A DNA stretch of 64,000 bases from JAPWJZ01 sp041287865 (GCA_041287865.1 JBGGMV010000097.1:1-64000), one strand, 5' to 3'. Counted from the first letter of the stretch, positions 51,426 to 60,054 are shown. A program made the numbers and translations. Notes: generated from the letters alone by a model not told the origin.

Positions 51426-52546
51426 AGCGCCCCGGCCCGGCTGATGACTTCCGGCATGACAGGCATATGCGCCGTCTGCGGATAGCCGCGCGCCTTCAGC
51501 ATTTTGACGAGGGAGCGAAGGGAATCGCTGTCGCTGCGCTTGGCCACCAGCAGTGCGTCGCCCGTGTCGATGACCACAAGATCCTCGACGCCGGCGCAGG
51601 CGATCAGTTTCGTGCCGCCTTGAATGAGACAGTCGCGCGTGCCGTGCAGGACTGCGTCGCCGGCGATGGCGTTGCCGTCAACGTCCTTGGCGCGCAGTTC
51701 CCAGAGGCTCTCCCATGATCCGATGTCGGACCACAGCGGGTTGCAGGGCACGACGGCGACGCGGCTGGATTTTTCCATGATCGCCTTGTCGAAGGGCAGC
51801 GAGGGAATGGCGTCATAAAGGTCGTTGGCGGGCTGCGTGAAGTCCGGTGCTTTGTCCATCGCCGCCGCCACTTGCCGCAGCATCTCGCCCGCATGCTTGA
51901 TGTATTCGAGGATCAGCGTATCGACGGAGAAAAGGAACATGCCGCTGTTCCAGAGGTAATTGCCCTCCGCCACGTATTTTTGGGCTGTTGCCAGGTCCGG
52001 CTTCTCGACGAATCCTTCGGCGCGGTGGACGCCGTTGAACTCGGCCGGGCCGAGGCGGATATAGCCATAGCCGGTTTCGGCGCGGGTCGGCTTGATGCCG
52101 AAGGTGGCGAGCCTGCCGTCGCTGCTGGCATCCATCGCGCTGCGGAAGGCTGTGGCCATTTCCTCCTCGTTGCCGATGTAGTGGTCGGCGGGCAGAATCC
52201 AGAGCGTGGCACCGCGGCCGAAGACGCGGCGGACATAGACGGCCGCATAGGCGACGGCGGCGGCCGTGTTGCGGGCGGAAGGCTCGCAGAGCACATGTTT
52301 CGCGGCCGCGGGATCGATCGCCGACAGCTGTTCGCGCACCATGCCGGCGAGGTTCGCGCTCGTGACAGTCACAAGGTGCTCGGGCTTGGCGTTGGCGACG
52401 CGCAGCGCGCGCTCCATGGTGTTCTGCAGCAGCGAGCGGTCGTCGACCAGCGGCAGGAACTGCTTGGGGTGCTGCTCGCGGCTGGCGGGCCAGAGGCGCG
52501 ATCCGGAACCGCCGCAGAGGATAACGGGGACGATGATTTTAGACAT
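51422..52546 (-). CDS. algA: mannose-1-phosphate guanylyltransferase (AlgA, GMP domain only)
   Basis: A 374-aa enzyme making GDP-mannose from mannose-1-phosphate and GTP. Nucleotidyltransferase signature CGGSGSRLWPASREQHPKQF (about 11-30), ADHYIGNE, and EGFVEKPDLATAQKYV. Pseudomonas AlgA (481 aa) also carries a C-terminal cupin with phosphomannose isomerase activity; this protein stops after the GMP domain with only the left-handed beta-helix start (NAIAGDAVLHGTRDCLIQGG). A stand-alone cupin like the missing part is at 53776. Start at 52546, with no reason to use the longer upstream frame. Coupled to algK. Confidence 0.92.
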   Translation of the reverse strand: MSKIIVPVILCGGSGSRLWPASREQHPKQFLPLVDDRSLLQNTMERALRVANAKPEHLVTVTSANLAGMVREQLSAIDPAAAKHVLCEPSARNTAAAVAYAAVYVRRVFGRGATLWILPADHYIGNEEEMATAFRSAMDASSDGRLATFGIKPTRAETGYGYIRLGPAEFNGVHRAEGFVEKPDLATAQKYVAEGNYLWNSGMFLFSVDTLILEYIKHAGEMLRQVAAAMDKAPDFTQPANDLYDAIPSLPFDKAIMEKSSRVAVVPCNPLWSDIGSWESLWELRAKDVDGNAIAGDAVLHGTRDCLIQGGTKLIACAGVEDLVVIDTGDALLVAKRSDSDSLRSLVKMLKARGYPQTAHMPVMPEVISRAGAL

Positions 52547-52560
52547 GGTGGGACACCTTT

Positions 52561-53601
52561 CTAGCGCGTTGAGAAATCGACCGCCGCAGGGCGGTTGATG
52601 AAGTCGATAGGCAGTTTCTGGTCGAGCAGCACCTTGACCGTCGCGCCGTCCGCGCCCGTGACCAGCGGCGATTCGATGGTGGCCACGCGGCCCGTGTACT
52701 TGACGGAGGAGCCGAAGACCGAGACCGTGGCGGTGCTGGAAGATTTTATTTTCATGCCGGCGTTGGGTTCCACCTGCGCCAGCACCCAGGGGGAGGCATC
52801 GAGCGGGGCCAGCGTCAGGACGCTGTCGCCCTGCTCCGCGATATCGCCTTCGCCCAGATTGGTCTTGGTGATATAGCAATTGCAGGGGCTGGTGATCGTG
52901 ACGGACGCGCCATTGACAGGCGTGATGGTGCCCAGCGCCTGACCGCGCTTGACGATCGCAAGGCCGGGATCGAGCCGCATATGAACCGTGCCCGCGACCG
53001 GCGCGCGCAAGGGGGTAGCGGCCCCCGCGACCACCGCGTCACGCGAGCGCACGACGAAGATGCTGTTATAAAGGTTGCTGCCGATGAACATGATCAGCAG
53101 GACGCCCAGCGCCGCCACCAGCAGCAGGCCGGGGATCTGCCGGGCGAACCCGGGGACATTCTCGCGGTTGACCGGCGCGCGCGCCTTGGCGAAATTGTTG
53201 CGCGCGGCGACGTTCAGCACGTTGCCCGCCGTCACCACTTCACCCGAGATAAAGGAGCGCAGGACATGCGTCAGGAAAGAAATCTGACGCGAGGTCGGGT
53301 TGACGAAGCGGCAGCCGAGCAGCTTGGACGCGGGGCTGAAATGGCGCACTTCGCCCTCCAGCTTCGTCATCAGGGAAAACCCGTCAAACGGCAGCGAAAG
53401 GTCGAGCCGCAAGGGGGTGCCGGGCTTGAAATCGCCGCTTGCGACCTCTATAGCGACGCCGCCCGCCGACAGGTTGCGCAGCGCGCATTCCTTGCCGTTC
53501 ACCAGCGCGCGGCCGGGGACAGCGAGCCTGACGTGCTGCCGCTGGGTTTCTGATTCGTGGACGACTTGAAGATTAGGCGCGTTGATGCTTGGCGATGACA
53601 T
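52561..53601 (-). CDS. alg44: c-di-GMP receptor / alginate copolymerase Alg44
   Basis: A 346-aa inner-membrane protein required for polymerisation by Alg8. An N-terminal PilZ domain (about 18-125) has the c-di-GMP RxxxR at 21-25 (RQHVR) and NLSAGG at 43-48, an Asn variant of the DxSxxG motif. One membrane helix (about 154-172, GLLLVAALGVLLIMFIGSN) is followed by a periplasmic HlyD-like barrel-sandwich part (APVAGTVHMRLDPGLAIVKRG). Start at 53601 follows AGGGAGGAA. First gene of the alg44-algL operon. Alginate synthesis should therefore depend on c-di-GMP, although no cyclase or phosphodiesterase is in the window. Confidence 0.92.
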   Translation of the reverse strand: MSSPSINAPNLQVVHESETQRQHVRLAVPGRALVNGKECALRNLSAGGVAIEVASGDFKPGTPLRLDLSLPFDGFSLMTKLEGEVRHFSPASKLLGCRFVNPTSRQISFLTHVLRSFISGEVVTAGNVLNVAARNNFAKARAPVNRENVPGFARQIPGLLLVAALGVLLIMFIGSNLYNSIFVVRSRDAVVAGAATPLRAPVAGTVHMRLDPGLAIVKRGQALGTITPVNGASVTITSPCNCYITKTNLGEGDIAEQGDSVLTLAPLDASPWVLAQVEPNAGMKIKSSSTATVSVFGSSVKYTGRVATIESPLVTGADGATVKVLLDQKLPIDFINRPAAVDFSTR

Positions 53602-53712
53602 TGATTCCTCCCTGTTGGCGCGAGGGGATAACGCAGCGAACCGATTATCTCTCCAAAAAAAATTTTCGTTCCGGCTGTTTTTTTTAGGGAACTATTTAAA
53701 AAGAGGCCTCAG

Positions 53713-53737
53713 GGAACCGTTTCGGGCGTTAAAAGTT
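53713..53737 (+). promoter_or_regulatory. EcfG-like promoter of the cupin gene, one mismatch
   Basis: GGAAC (53713-53717), 16 bp, AGTT (53734-53737) instead of CGTT, 39 bp before the cupin start. A weaker candidate than those of algI or the EF-hand gene. Confidence 0.35.
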
Positions 53738-53775
53738 AGTGGCCACTGAAGCAAACCCCAAAAAGGAGTAAAAAA

Positions 53776-54276
53776 ATGGAAAACAGCACGGTTGCAGTCA
53801 GAATGGAAAGCGCGGTCGGCGGCATCCCCTACCGCGTCGACGATCAGGATATGCGCCCCTGGGGGCATTATATTGTCACCGCCGTCGGCACCTGCGACGA
53901 GGGCGAATACTGCGAAAAAATCATCGTCGTCAAGCCCGGCAAGATTCTCTCGCTCCAGTCGCACGAGCTGCGCGCCGAGCAATGGACGGTCAAGAGCGGC
54001 ACGCTGACCGCGATTGTCGACGACATGCGCATCACGGCAGAGGCCGGCGAAGTCGTCCTCGTTCCCGCAGGCTCCATCCACTGCATGGCGAACCTCAGCA
54101 ACGAGGATTGTGTGGTGGAAGAACGCCAGACCGGCACCTGCCGCGAGGAAGACATCCAGCGCTATGCCGACGCCTATAACCGCGCGACCGAGGGTGCAAA
54201 TCCCGGTCTGGGCGGCGCGATTTCCATCTATAAGAGCGTGCTGTCGGATCTGCGTCATGCAAAACAAGCCGTTTAA
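53776..54276 (+). CDS. cupin, stand-alone phosphomannose isomerase (type II PMI-like)
   Basis: A 166-aa single-domain cupin matching the C-terminal isomerase half of bifunctional AlgA/ManC proteins: RPWGHYIV near residue 35 (here MRPWGHYIVTAVG), IIVVKPGKILSLQSHELRAE with Gln-His-Glu metal ligands, WTVKSGTLTAIVDD, EVVLVPAGSIHCMANL and the end motif REEDIQRYADAYNRA. It would convert fructose-6-phosphate to mannose-6-phosphate, feeding AlgC. In Pseudomonas AlgA the second His of the cupin follows the pattern Q-x-H-x-H; here it is Q-S-H-E-L, so activity needs proof. SD AAAAGGAG. Overlaps the next gene by 20 bp. Confidence 0.78.
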   Translation: MENSTVAVRMESAVGGIPYRVDDQDMRPWGHYIVTAVGTCDEGEYCEKIIVVKPGKILSLQSHELRAEQWTVKSGTLTAIVDDMRITAEAGEVVLVPAGSIHCMANLSNEDCVVEERQTGTCREEDIQRYADAYNRATEGANPGLGGAISIYKSVLSDLRHAKQAV

Positions 54277-54748
54277 GCCTGCACTTTTCATGGCTGCGCT
54301 GGGGCTGGTGGCGGCATTGTCCGCGTCGGCCCTTGCCGCTGCCGTGAGCGCCGCCGACATGCACGCCTACGCGCTGCCGGTCGGCAAGGAAACGCATCAG
54401 CCGCTCCGGCTCAAGTTCGGCAAGCCCAGCCTGCTGCAGCTTGACGCAGATATCGGCGAGGTGCGGGTGGACGCGGCCCCCGCCAACGTGGTCGCCTTCG
54501 CCAACGGCCCCCGCACGGTCGCGCTCTTTCCCAAAAAACCGGGCGCGGCGCATGTCGTGATCCGCGATAAAAACGGGCAGCCGATGATGGAACGCTATGT
54601 TTTCGTCGTCGACCCGCTCAAGAAATACGTCAAACTCGACCAGCCCTGCCCCGATAACGCCAAGGCCAGCTGCCAGAAGATCTATTTCTGCCCGAACCTC
54701 TGCTACCAGACCCATGTGGTCGAACCCCCGCCAGTCTTAAAGGACTGA
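54257..54748 (+). CDS. exported pilus-assembly-N-terminal-like domain protein
   Basis: A 163-aa exported protein; signal peptide up to about residue 29 (ALFMAALGLVAALSASALAA). The mature part matches the N-terminal domain of CpaC/RcpA-type secretins: PLRLKFGKPSLLQLDADIGE, VRVDAAPANVVAFA, VALFPKKPGAAHVVI and a closing Val-rich strand. No secretin domain follows, so it is a free-standing version. Four Cys near the end (CPDNAKASCQ; CPNLCYQ) could form disulfides. It overlaps the PMI-like gene by 20 bp, implying a common operon in the alginate setting; perhaps an envelope adaptor. Confidence 0.7.
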   Translation: MQNKPFKPALFMAALGLVAALSASALAAAVSAADMHAYALPVGKETHQPLRLKFGKPSLLQLDADIGEVRVDAAPANVVAFANGPRTVALFPKKPGAAHVVIRDKNGQPMMERYVFVVDPLKKYVKLDQPCPDNAKASCQKIYFCPNLCYQTHVVEPPPVLKD

Positions 54749-54762
54749 TTTTCAGACATATA

Positions 54763-54797
54763 AAAAAACGCGCCGGCATCACCGGCGCGTTTTTTTG
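54763..54797. terminator. bidirectional terminator
   Basis: Perfect GC-rich stem ACGCGCCGG / CCGGCGCGT flanked by A7 and T7, between the convergent cupin operon and epimerase gene. Confidence 0.9.
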
Positions 54798-54811
54798 TTT
54801 GTTGCCTGCGG

Positions 54812-57800
54812 TTACGACGTGATCAGGAAACCCGCCGCCTCCAGCGCCTGCGCGTCGAAGCTGCCGGTGCCCTGCAGCGTCGCCAGCGCCACAAAGTTGC
54901 TGCCGTTCGCCGTACCGTCGACGTCGACGGTCAGCGTGGTATTACCGCCCTGCGACGAGGAATGCAGGTAGTCGGCAAGGACGGAGGAACCGGGCGTATA
55001 GCCTTCCAGCAGGTCCGAGATATCGATGGCATCGCCGACGCTGGTGCGGAAATCGGCGATTGTGGTCGCAGCGCCCGTGGCGGTGAAGACGAAGGTATCC
55101 GCCCCGCCGCCGCCGTTGAGCGTCGCCGTGCCGCCTGCACCGGCATAAAGGAAGTCATTACCGTTGTCGCCGAAGAGGATATCCGTGCCGAGGCCGCCAT
55201 AGAGCCTGTCGTTGCCGTCGTTGCCATGCGCGGTATTGACGCCCGCGCTGGCAAGGATGGTATCGTCGCCGGAATTGCCGTTCAGGATATCGTCGCCCAG
55301 GCCGCCGTCGAGCGTGTCGTTGCCGCTGCCGCCGTTCATGGTGTCATGACCGCCAAGGCCGTTCAGCAGCTCGTTCTTGCTGCCGCCGGTGAGCGTATCG
55401 TTGCCGACCGTGCCCGTGATGGCGGGGCCGATTGCCAGCGTGACGTTGCCCGTGGCCGTGCCGCCCTGCCCGTCCTTCAGGGCATAGGTGAAGCTGTCGT
55501 TGCCCGAGAAGGCGCCCGAGGGCGTATAGGTGAAGGAACCGTCGGCCAGAAGGGTGAGCGTGCCGCCGCCGCTGGTGGTGATGGTCTTGGCGGTGACGGA
55601 AAGCGTGCCACCGTCGGGGTCGCTGTCGGGGCCGTTGCCGTTGTCGAGCAGCACGTTGCCGGTGATCTGCTGGCCCTGCCAGCCGCCGAACAGGTCCGCT
55701 TTCGCGACCGGCGGCTGGTTCGACGATACCGGCTGGCTGCTGACAATCAGGTTGCCGCTCGCCACCATCGCCGCGACGTCGAAGCCGGTGACGCCGACCA
55801 GCGTGGCGATGGCCACGAAATTGGCCCCGCCCGTCGCGCCGTCAAGGTCGACCTCGAGCAGCGTATTGCTGCCCTGCGTCGTGGCGCGCACGACGTCGGA
55901 GACCGCCTGCGTCTGCGGGTTGAAATTGGGCAGCGCCGCCGAAATATCCAGCACCTCGCCGTTGGCGGGCAGGAAGCCGGAAATGGAGGCCGCCGTCGTG
56001 TTCACCGCGACCAGCTTGAAGGTATCGACGCCGCTGTTGCCGGCCATGGTGACCGTGCCCGTGCCGCCGATCAGCACGTCGTTGCCGTTGCCGCCGTTGA
56101 GCGTATCGTTGCCCGCGCCGGCCGACAGCGTATCGTTGTCGTCGTTGCCGTTCAGCACATCGTCGCCGGCCATGCCAAACAGTTTGTCATCGCCGCTGCC
56201 GCCGTTGAGCGTATCGTTGCCGTCGCCGCCATAGACAGCATCATTGCCGCTGCCGGCGGTAAATGTATCGTTGCCGGCAAGCCCCAGCATTGTGTCGTTG
56301 CCCGACGTGCCGTTCATGACGTTCGCGGCAGAGGTGCCGAGCATGGCGCCCGCAGGCAGTGCGACGTTGACGGTGGCGATGCCGGTATCCTTGCCGCCCT
56401 GGCTGTCCACGACGTAATAACTGAAGCTATCCGTGCCGTAGAATCCTTCGGCCGGCGTATAGGTAAAGGTGCCGTTGGCCGCGATCACCGCCTTGCCGCC
56501 GTTCAGCGAATTCACCGTCTGCGCCTGCGCCGTCAGCGCCAGGCCTTCCGGCGAATAATCCGCGCCGGAACCGTTGTTCACGAGCAGGTTGCCCGTCACG
56601 TTCTGGCCGAGCTGCCCGTTAAAGGCGTCATCGCGCGCCCAGGGCGGCTGGTGCGCGGGGATCACCAGCGCATTGCCGTAGGGGAAAGCCGTCACAAGGT
56701 TTTCGGTGAGGCTGAAGTTCGAGGCCAGCGTATTGGCCAGCAAAGCCAGCAGCAGGTTGCCGTAGGTGCTGCCCGCGCTGCCGTCGCGGTCGAAGTATAT
56801 CGCCGTGTCGAGGCCCAGCTGGGCGACGGAAACGAAACCGCCCGTCAGCGGGTTGGCCGTGATACCGAGCTTCCACAACAATGCACTCAGGTCGATCTTG
56901 TCGCCGCCCGCGCCGGTCTGGAAACCGGTGATGGTGTCGTGGATATTGACCGCGCCGGGCGTCATGTCTGCGATCAGCGAGGGATGGAAATAATACCTGT
57001 CTGAACCGTTGCCGCCGTCGAGCGCATCCTGCCCGCGGCCACCGATCAGCACATCCGCGCCGTCGCCGCCATTGAGCGTATCAGCATTGGTCGTGCCGAC
57101 GAGGATGTTGTTGCCTGCCGTGCCGTTGACGGTCACGCCCGCCTGCGCATGGATGGTCATATCCGCCAGCGCCGCCACCGGATAGGGGCCGGGATCGGTC
57201 AGCATGTGCGAATAGCCAAGATCGAGCGCGATGAATTCCGCGAGCCTGTCCGCCGCAATCTGCTGCGACATGGGCGAGAGGTGCCAGGTGTCGGAGGGGT
57301 AAGCCGAAGTCCAGTCCGGATCGGAGGACGAAACGTCGGCCCGCATCGGCAGGTCGATGTAATTGACCGCCAGATGCACGTCGTCGTAGGCGAGCGCAAG
57401 CTTCACCTGCGCGTCATGCACGTAAGACAGGCCGAGGTTCTGCTTGTCGATGGTCGACTGCGGGAAGCCCGCCAGCACCGCGCCGCCGTTGTGGAACTGG
57501 CCCGTTTCCATGATGTAGAACTGCACGTCGTGGCCGACATGGTTCTGGATGTAGTTGAAGACGAGGCGCGTGGATTCGATATACTGCTTTTCCCGCACCT
57601 GCCGGCCGCTGTCGCTGCTGGACGATGCGATCCAGTTTGAATCGGATTCCCCCTGCGCCCAGACGATCGTAGGCGTGACATAGCCCTGTGCGCGCAGCGC
57701 CGTGATCTGCGCCTGCATCTGCGCCACGGCTTCCAGCAGCGCCTGCCCGGGGCGGTTCTGCTGCGGATACCACCAGATGAGCGCCGGGTCCTGGTTCGGG

Positions 57801-59161
57801 CTGCGGTCGCCGTTGACGACCGACGCGCCGACCGCCATGTTCGACATGGTAACGACCTGCTGGTATGGCGTGGTGTTTTCAAGCCCTTCCTCGACATGCG
57901 AGAGGCCGGATTCGCCGTTCCCCAGCGAAACGTTCTTCATCATCTCGGCGTTCGACTGGCCGAGCAGCGGCGCGTAGAGGATCAGCGGCGCGTTCGGGTC
58001 GGTGGTCGGCGGCGTCGAGAGGGAGCTCAGCGTATAGGTGCTATGCGCGCCCGACAGTTCCGGCATGTCTTCGCCCGTGCCGTAGATGACGTTGTTGGTG
58101 ACGGTGGTGTAGTCCGCGCCCACTTCACGGATGGCGTAATTCGCCCGCACCGCGCCGTCGTCGGTGATGGTGTTGTTCTGGATGATCGTGCCGGTGGTTT
58201 GATAGATCAGGCCGGAGACGCCCGCGGTGTCGTCGTAGGATTCGATGCGGATTTCCTCGTTCGAGAGGTTCTTGGAGGCCGAGTTGTTGTGCAGGGTGCA
58301 GTTTTCGACGATGCTGCCGATGCTGCCCATGATGCGCACGCCGCGCTTGTCGTTGTCGTGGATATAGGCGCCGTCGATCTCGACATTGTTCGCTTTGTTG
58401 ATCTGGATGCCGTCGCCGCCGTTGGAATAGAACTCGCCGCCTTGAATAAGAATATCGTCGGGCAGGGGCACGTCCTCGCTGCCGCGCTGCACCACCACGC
58501 CTTGGCCCGTATTGTCGTAGGCGATGCAGTTGATCAGCGAAACCTCGCTCGATTGCGTGACGATGTTGAACCCGTGCCGGTCGTTGTCATAGGCGACGCA
58601 GTTCTGCACAATGCCGCCGTTGATGAAGTCGAGCGTGAAGCCATCGAGCCCGTTGCCATGGCTGATGCAGTCGCTGATGATCAGGTTCGTCGTCTGTTCG
58701 TGCGGATCGAACCCGTAGCCGCTGCAATCCTTGATCTCGACGTTCTGCAGCGTGATGTTGGTGTCCGTCCCCGGCTCGCCCGGCGAAACGCCGTTGAACC
58801 AGCCGTCCACCTTGCCGCCGGTATTGTCGCGGTTGCCGTCGATGGTCAGGCTGTGCACGCAGATATCGTGGTTTTCCACGTCGGTCGGCGTGCGGAGAAT
58901 GCCGGTGATGTCGTCGTTCGAGCCGTCCTGCAGCTTGATGGTCGTCGTGCCCATGCCGTCGCCATAGACGGTGATGTTGTCGAAGATCTGGATCGCGCCG
59001 TCGGAGGCTTCCTCGCCGCCCGTCACTATATAGGTGCCTGCCGGAAGATAAACCTCTCCGCCGCCGGCCGCCGCCGCCGCGTCGATGGCCGCCTGTATCG
59101 CCGCCGTATCGTCGGTGACACCGTTGCCGGTTGCGCCATAATCCAGAACATTGAAAATCAT
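54812..59161 (-). CDS. secreted Ca2+-dependent mannuronan C5-epimerase fused to SGNH O-acetylesterase, RTX
   Basis: A 1449-aa protein. Residues 1-385: beta-helix A-module like Azotobacter AlgE1-7, with the AlgE4 catalytic set at identical numbers: Lys117, Tyr149, Asp152, His154 (in YGFDPHE) and Arg195. Residues about 390-650: SGNH esterase of the sialate-acetylesterase kind (GQSNAEM with Ser near 402; WAQGESD; Asp/His in SDTWHLSP near 626). Residues 670-1449: RTX calcium-binding blocks (about 675-725, 945-1030, 1240-1330) alternating with two cadherin/VCBS-like domains (NQPPVAKAD..., GSFTYTPSGAFSGNDSFTYA). There is no Sec signal, so type I secretion is expected. This matches PsmE of Pseudomonas syringae, which combines epimerase and O-acetylhydrolase: removing acetyl groups frees mannuronate for epimerisation. 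Confidence 0.93.
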   Translation of the reverse strand: MIFNVLDYGATGNGVTDDTAAIQAAIDAAAAAGGGEVYLPAGTYIVTGGEEASDGAIQIFDNITVYGDGMGTTTIKLQDGSNDDITGILRTPTDVENHDICVHSLTIDGNRDNTGGKVDGWFNGVSPGEPGTDTNITLQNVEIKDCSGYGFDPHEQTTNLIISDCISHGNGLDGFTLDFINGGIVQNCVAYDNDRHGFNIVTQSSEVSLINCIAYDNTGQGVVVQRGSEDVPLPDDILIQGGEFYSNGGDGIQINKANNVEIDGAYIHDNDKRGVRIMGSIGSIVENCTLHNNSASKNLSNEEIRIESYDDTAGVSGLIYQTTGTIIQNNTITDDGAVRANYAIREVGADYTTVTNNVIYGTGEDMPELSGAHSTYTLSSLSTPPTTDPNAPLILYAPLLGQSNAEMMKNVSLGNGESGLSHVEEGLENTTPYQQVVTMSNMAVGASVVNGDRSPNQDPALIWWYPQQNRPGQALLEAVAQMQAQITALRAQGYVTPTIVWAQGESDSNWIASSSSDSGRQVREKQYIESTRLVFNYIQNHVGHDVQFYIMETGQFHNGGAVLAGFPQSTIDKQNLGLSYVHDAQVKLALAYDDVHLAVNYIDLPMRADVSSSDPDWTSAYPSDTWHLSPMSQQIAADRLAEFIALDLGYSHMLTDPGPYPVAALADMTIHAQAGVTVNGTAGNNILVGTTNADTLNGGDGADVLIGGRGQDALDGGNGSDRYYFHPSLIADMTPGAVNIHDTITGFQTGAGGDKIDLSALLWKLGITANPLTGGFVSVAQLGLDTAIYFDRDGSAGSTYGNLLLALLANTLASNFSLTENLVTAFPYGNALVIPAHQPPWARDDAFNGQLGQNVTGNLLVNNGSGADYSPEGLALTAQAQTVNSLNGGKAVIAANGTFTYTPAEGFYGTDSFSYYVVDSQGGKDTGIATVNVALPAGAMLGTSAANVMNGTSGNDTMLGLAGNDTFTAGSGNDAVYGGDGNDTLNGGSGDDKLFGMAGDDVLNGNDDNDTLSAGAGNDTLNGGNGNDVLIGGTGTVTMAGNSGVDTFKLVAVNTTAASISGFLPANGEVLDISAALPNFNPQTQAVSDVVRATTQGSNTLLEVDLDGATGGANFVAIATLVGVTGFDVAAMVASGNLIVSSQPVSSNQPPVAKADLFGGWQGQQITGNVLLDNGNGPDSDPDGGTLSVTAKTITTSGGGTLTLLADGSFTYTPSGAFSGNDSFTYALKDGQGGTATGNVTLAIGPAITGTVGNDTLTGGSKNELLNGLGGHDTMNGGSGNDTLDGGLGDDILNGNSGDDTILASAGVNTAHGNDGNDRLYGGLGTDILFGDNGNDFLYAGAGGTATLNGGGGADTFVFTATGAATTIADFRTSVGDAIDISDLLEGYTPGSSVLADYLHSSSQGGNTTLTVDVDGTANGSNFVALATLQGTGSFDAQALEAAGFLITS

Positions 59162-59191
59162 GAGGGGCCTCTTTGTGCGTTAGGCACGAAC

Positions 59192-59217
59192 AACAGGCCG
59201 GGGGTTTGTAAGGTTCC
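59192..59217 (-). promoter_or_regulatory. EcfG-like promoter of the secreted epimerase
   Basis: Minus strand GGAAC (59217-59213), 17 bp, TGTT (59195-59192); the same -10 variant as at algD. Only 31 bp before the start. Confidence 0.4.
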
Positions 59218-59269
59218 TGTAAGCGTGAAGATTCCCTTAAATCTTTTTTAAAAATTGTCGAAAAATGCG

Positions 59270-59294
59270 GGAACTGTATCTGCGGCACCGCATT
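59270..59294 (+). promoter_or_regulatory. EcfG-like promoter of the 59331 gene
   Basis: GGAAC (59270-59274), 16 bp, CATT (59291-59294). 37 bp before the GTG start at 59331. Confidence 0.35.
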
Positions 59295-59330
59295 GGCCAT
59301 TAACAGAGCTTTTATTGGGGGAGAAAAAAC

Positions 59331-59636
59331 GTGAACGGACGCGATTCACCCCGGCACTATGCCGATTACTGCCTGAACCAGCTGGGTATCAGGGTTTGGG
59401 AAAGCCACTGCCAGCTTATAGCGAAGGGGGCAGAAGACTGGAGTCCGCTGGGCCCGCGCCTGGTGTTGCCGTTAAGCCTTCCCCATACGACGGATCAACT
59501 GGCAAATGCTTGGGGCGACGCGCTGCGCGTGACGGCTTATCAGTACCGCGAACGTCATCCGGAGACAGATTTGTATGTTCGGCTGGAGACTCGTCCCATG
59601 TGCCCTGTGAAGCGCCCTCAGACGCGCAGAAATTGA
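59331..59636 (+). CDS. small uncharacterised protein
   Basis: A 101-aa open frame starting with GTG 59331 behind GGGGGAG. No family recognised and no signal peptide; charged and soluble, with a basic C-terminus. Coding status is supported by the ribosome-binding site and a promoter-like sequence, but a longer frame in another register overlaps it, so confidence is moderate. Confidence 0.45.
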   Translation: MNGRDSPRHYADYCLNQLGIRVWESHCQLIAKGAEDWSPLGPRLVLPLSLPHTTDQLANAWGDALRVTAYQYRERHPETDLYVRLETRPMCPVKRPQTRRN

Positions 59637-60054
59637 TAAGCTTCATATCGGTGATCCTTTACGTTCACTGAAATCAACGCCCGCGCCACCGCTTCGTTCC
59701 CGCCCGTAATGCTTGCGTTTTCGTCATCCGGCTTTGCTGCGCTGCAAGGCGTTGATATGGCAGAATAGCCATTAAAACAATATTTCAATTGCGATTTAAG
59801 CAATATAATGATACCATAATGCTGTGGGTGTTTTGTATGCCCGCAGGGTTATTGGACAGCGTGAATAATTGAGCTAACGAGTGGAGAGCCGTCGCCTAGA
59901 CCCCTGCCCCACCTCGAAACGCCGCGCGGCGGGAAATAAGAACAAGTGAATGATCTCGCGAGCGTGCACAGGAAAATTATCCTGCTGCGCGGCGTTTTTT
60001 GGGGAGGGATTTCAATTTACTCAAAGTCCCCTGATCCCTTCTTTGATCTCTTGA
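59637..60054. other. 418-bp stretch without a recognisable gene
   Basis: Only short, non-convincing open frames on both strands. AT content is raised near 59760-59820. It contains CGCCGCGCGG-type GC patches at 59915-59935 that could be part of a terminator but no clear hairpin with a U-run. No RNA gene seen. Confidence 0.4.

Noticed and set aside
52547..52879. N-terminal extension of algA
   Set aside because: The extension overlaps alg44 in another frame and is not similar to guanylyltransferases, which begin at the chosen Met.
54962..57004. 680-codon frame antisense to the secreted epimerase
   Set aside because: Shadow of RTX repeat codons; the sense frame has the family motifs.
57896..59251. 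451-codon frame antisense to the epimerase A-module
   Set aside because: No signal, no domain, Val/Asp-rich reverse reading of the beta-helix.
59255..59671. 138-codon frame overlapping the 59331 gene
   Set aside because: No ribosome-binding site near its start and its C-terminal part is Pro/Ser/Arg-rich without pattern; the GTG-initiated frame has a better start.
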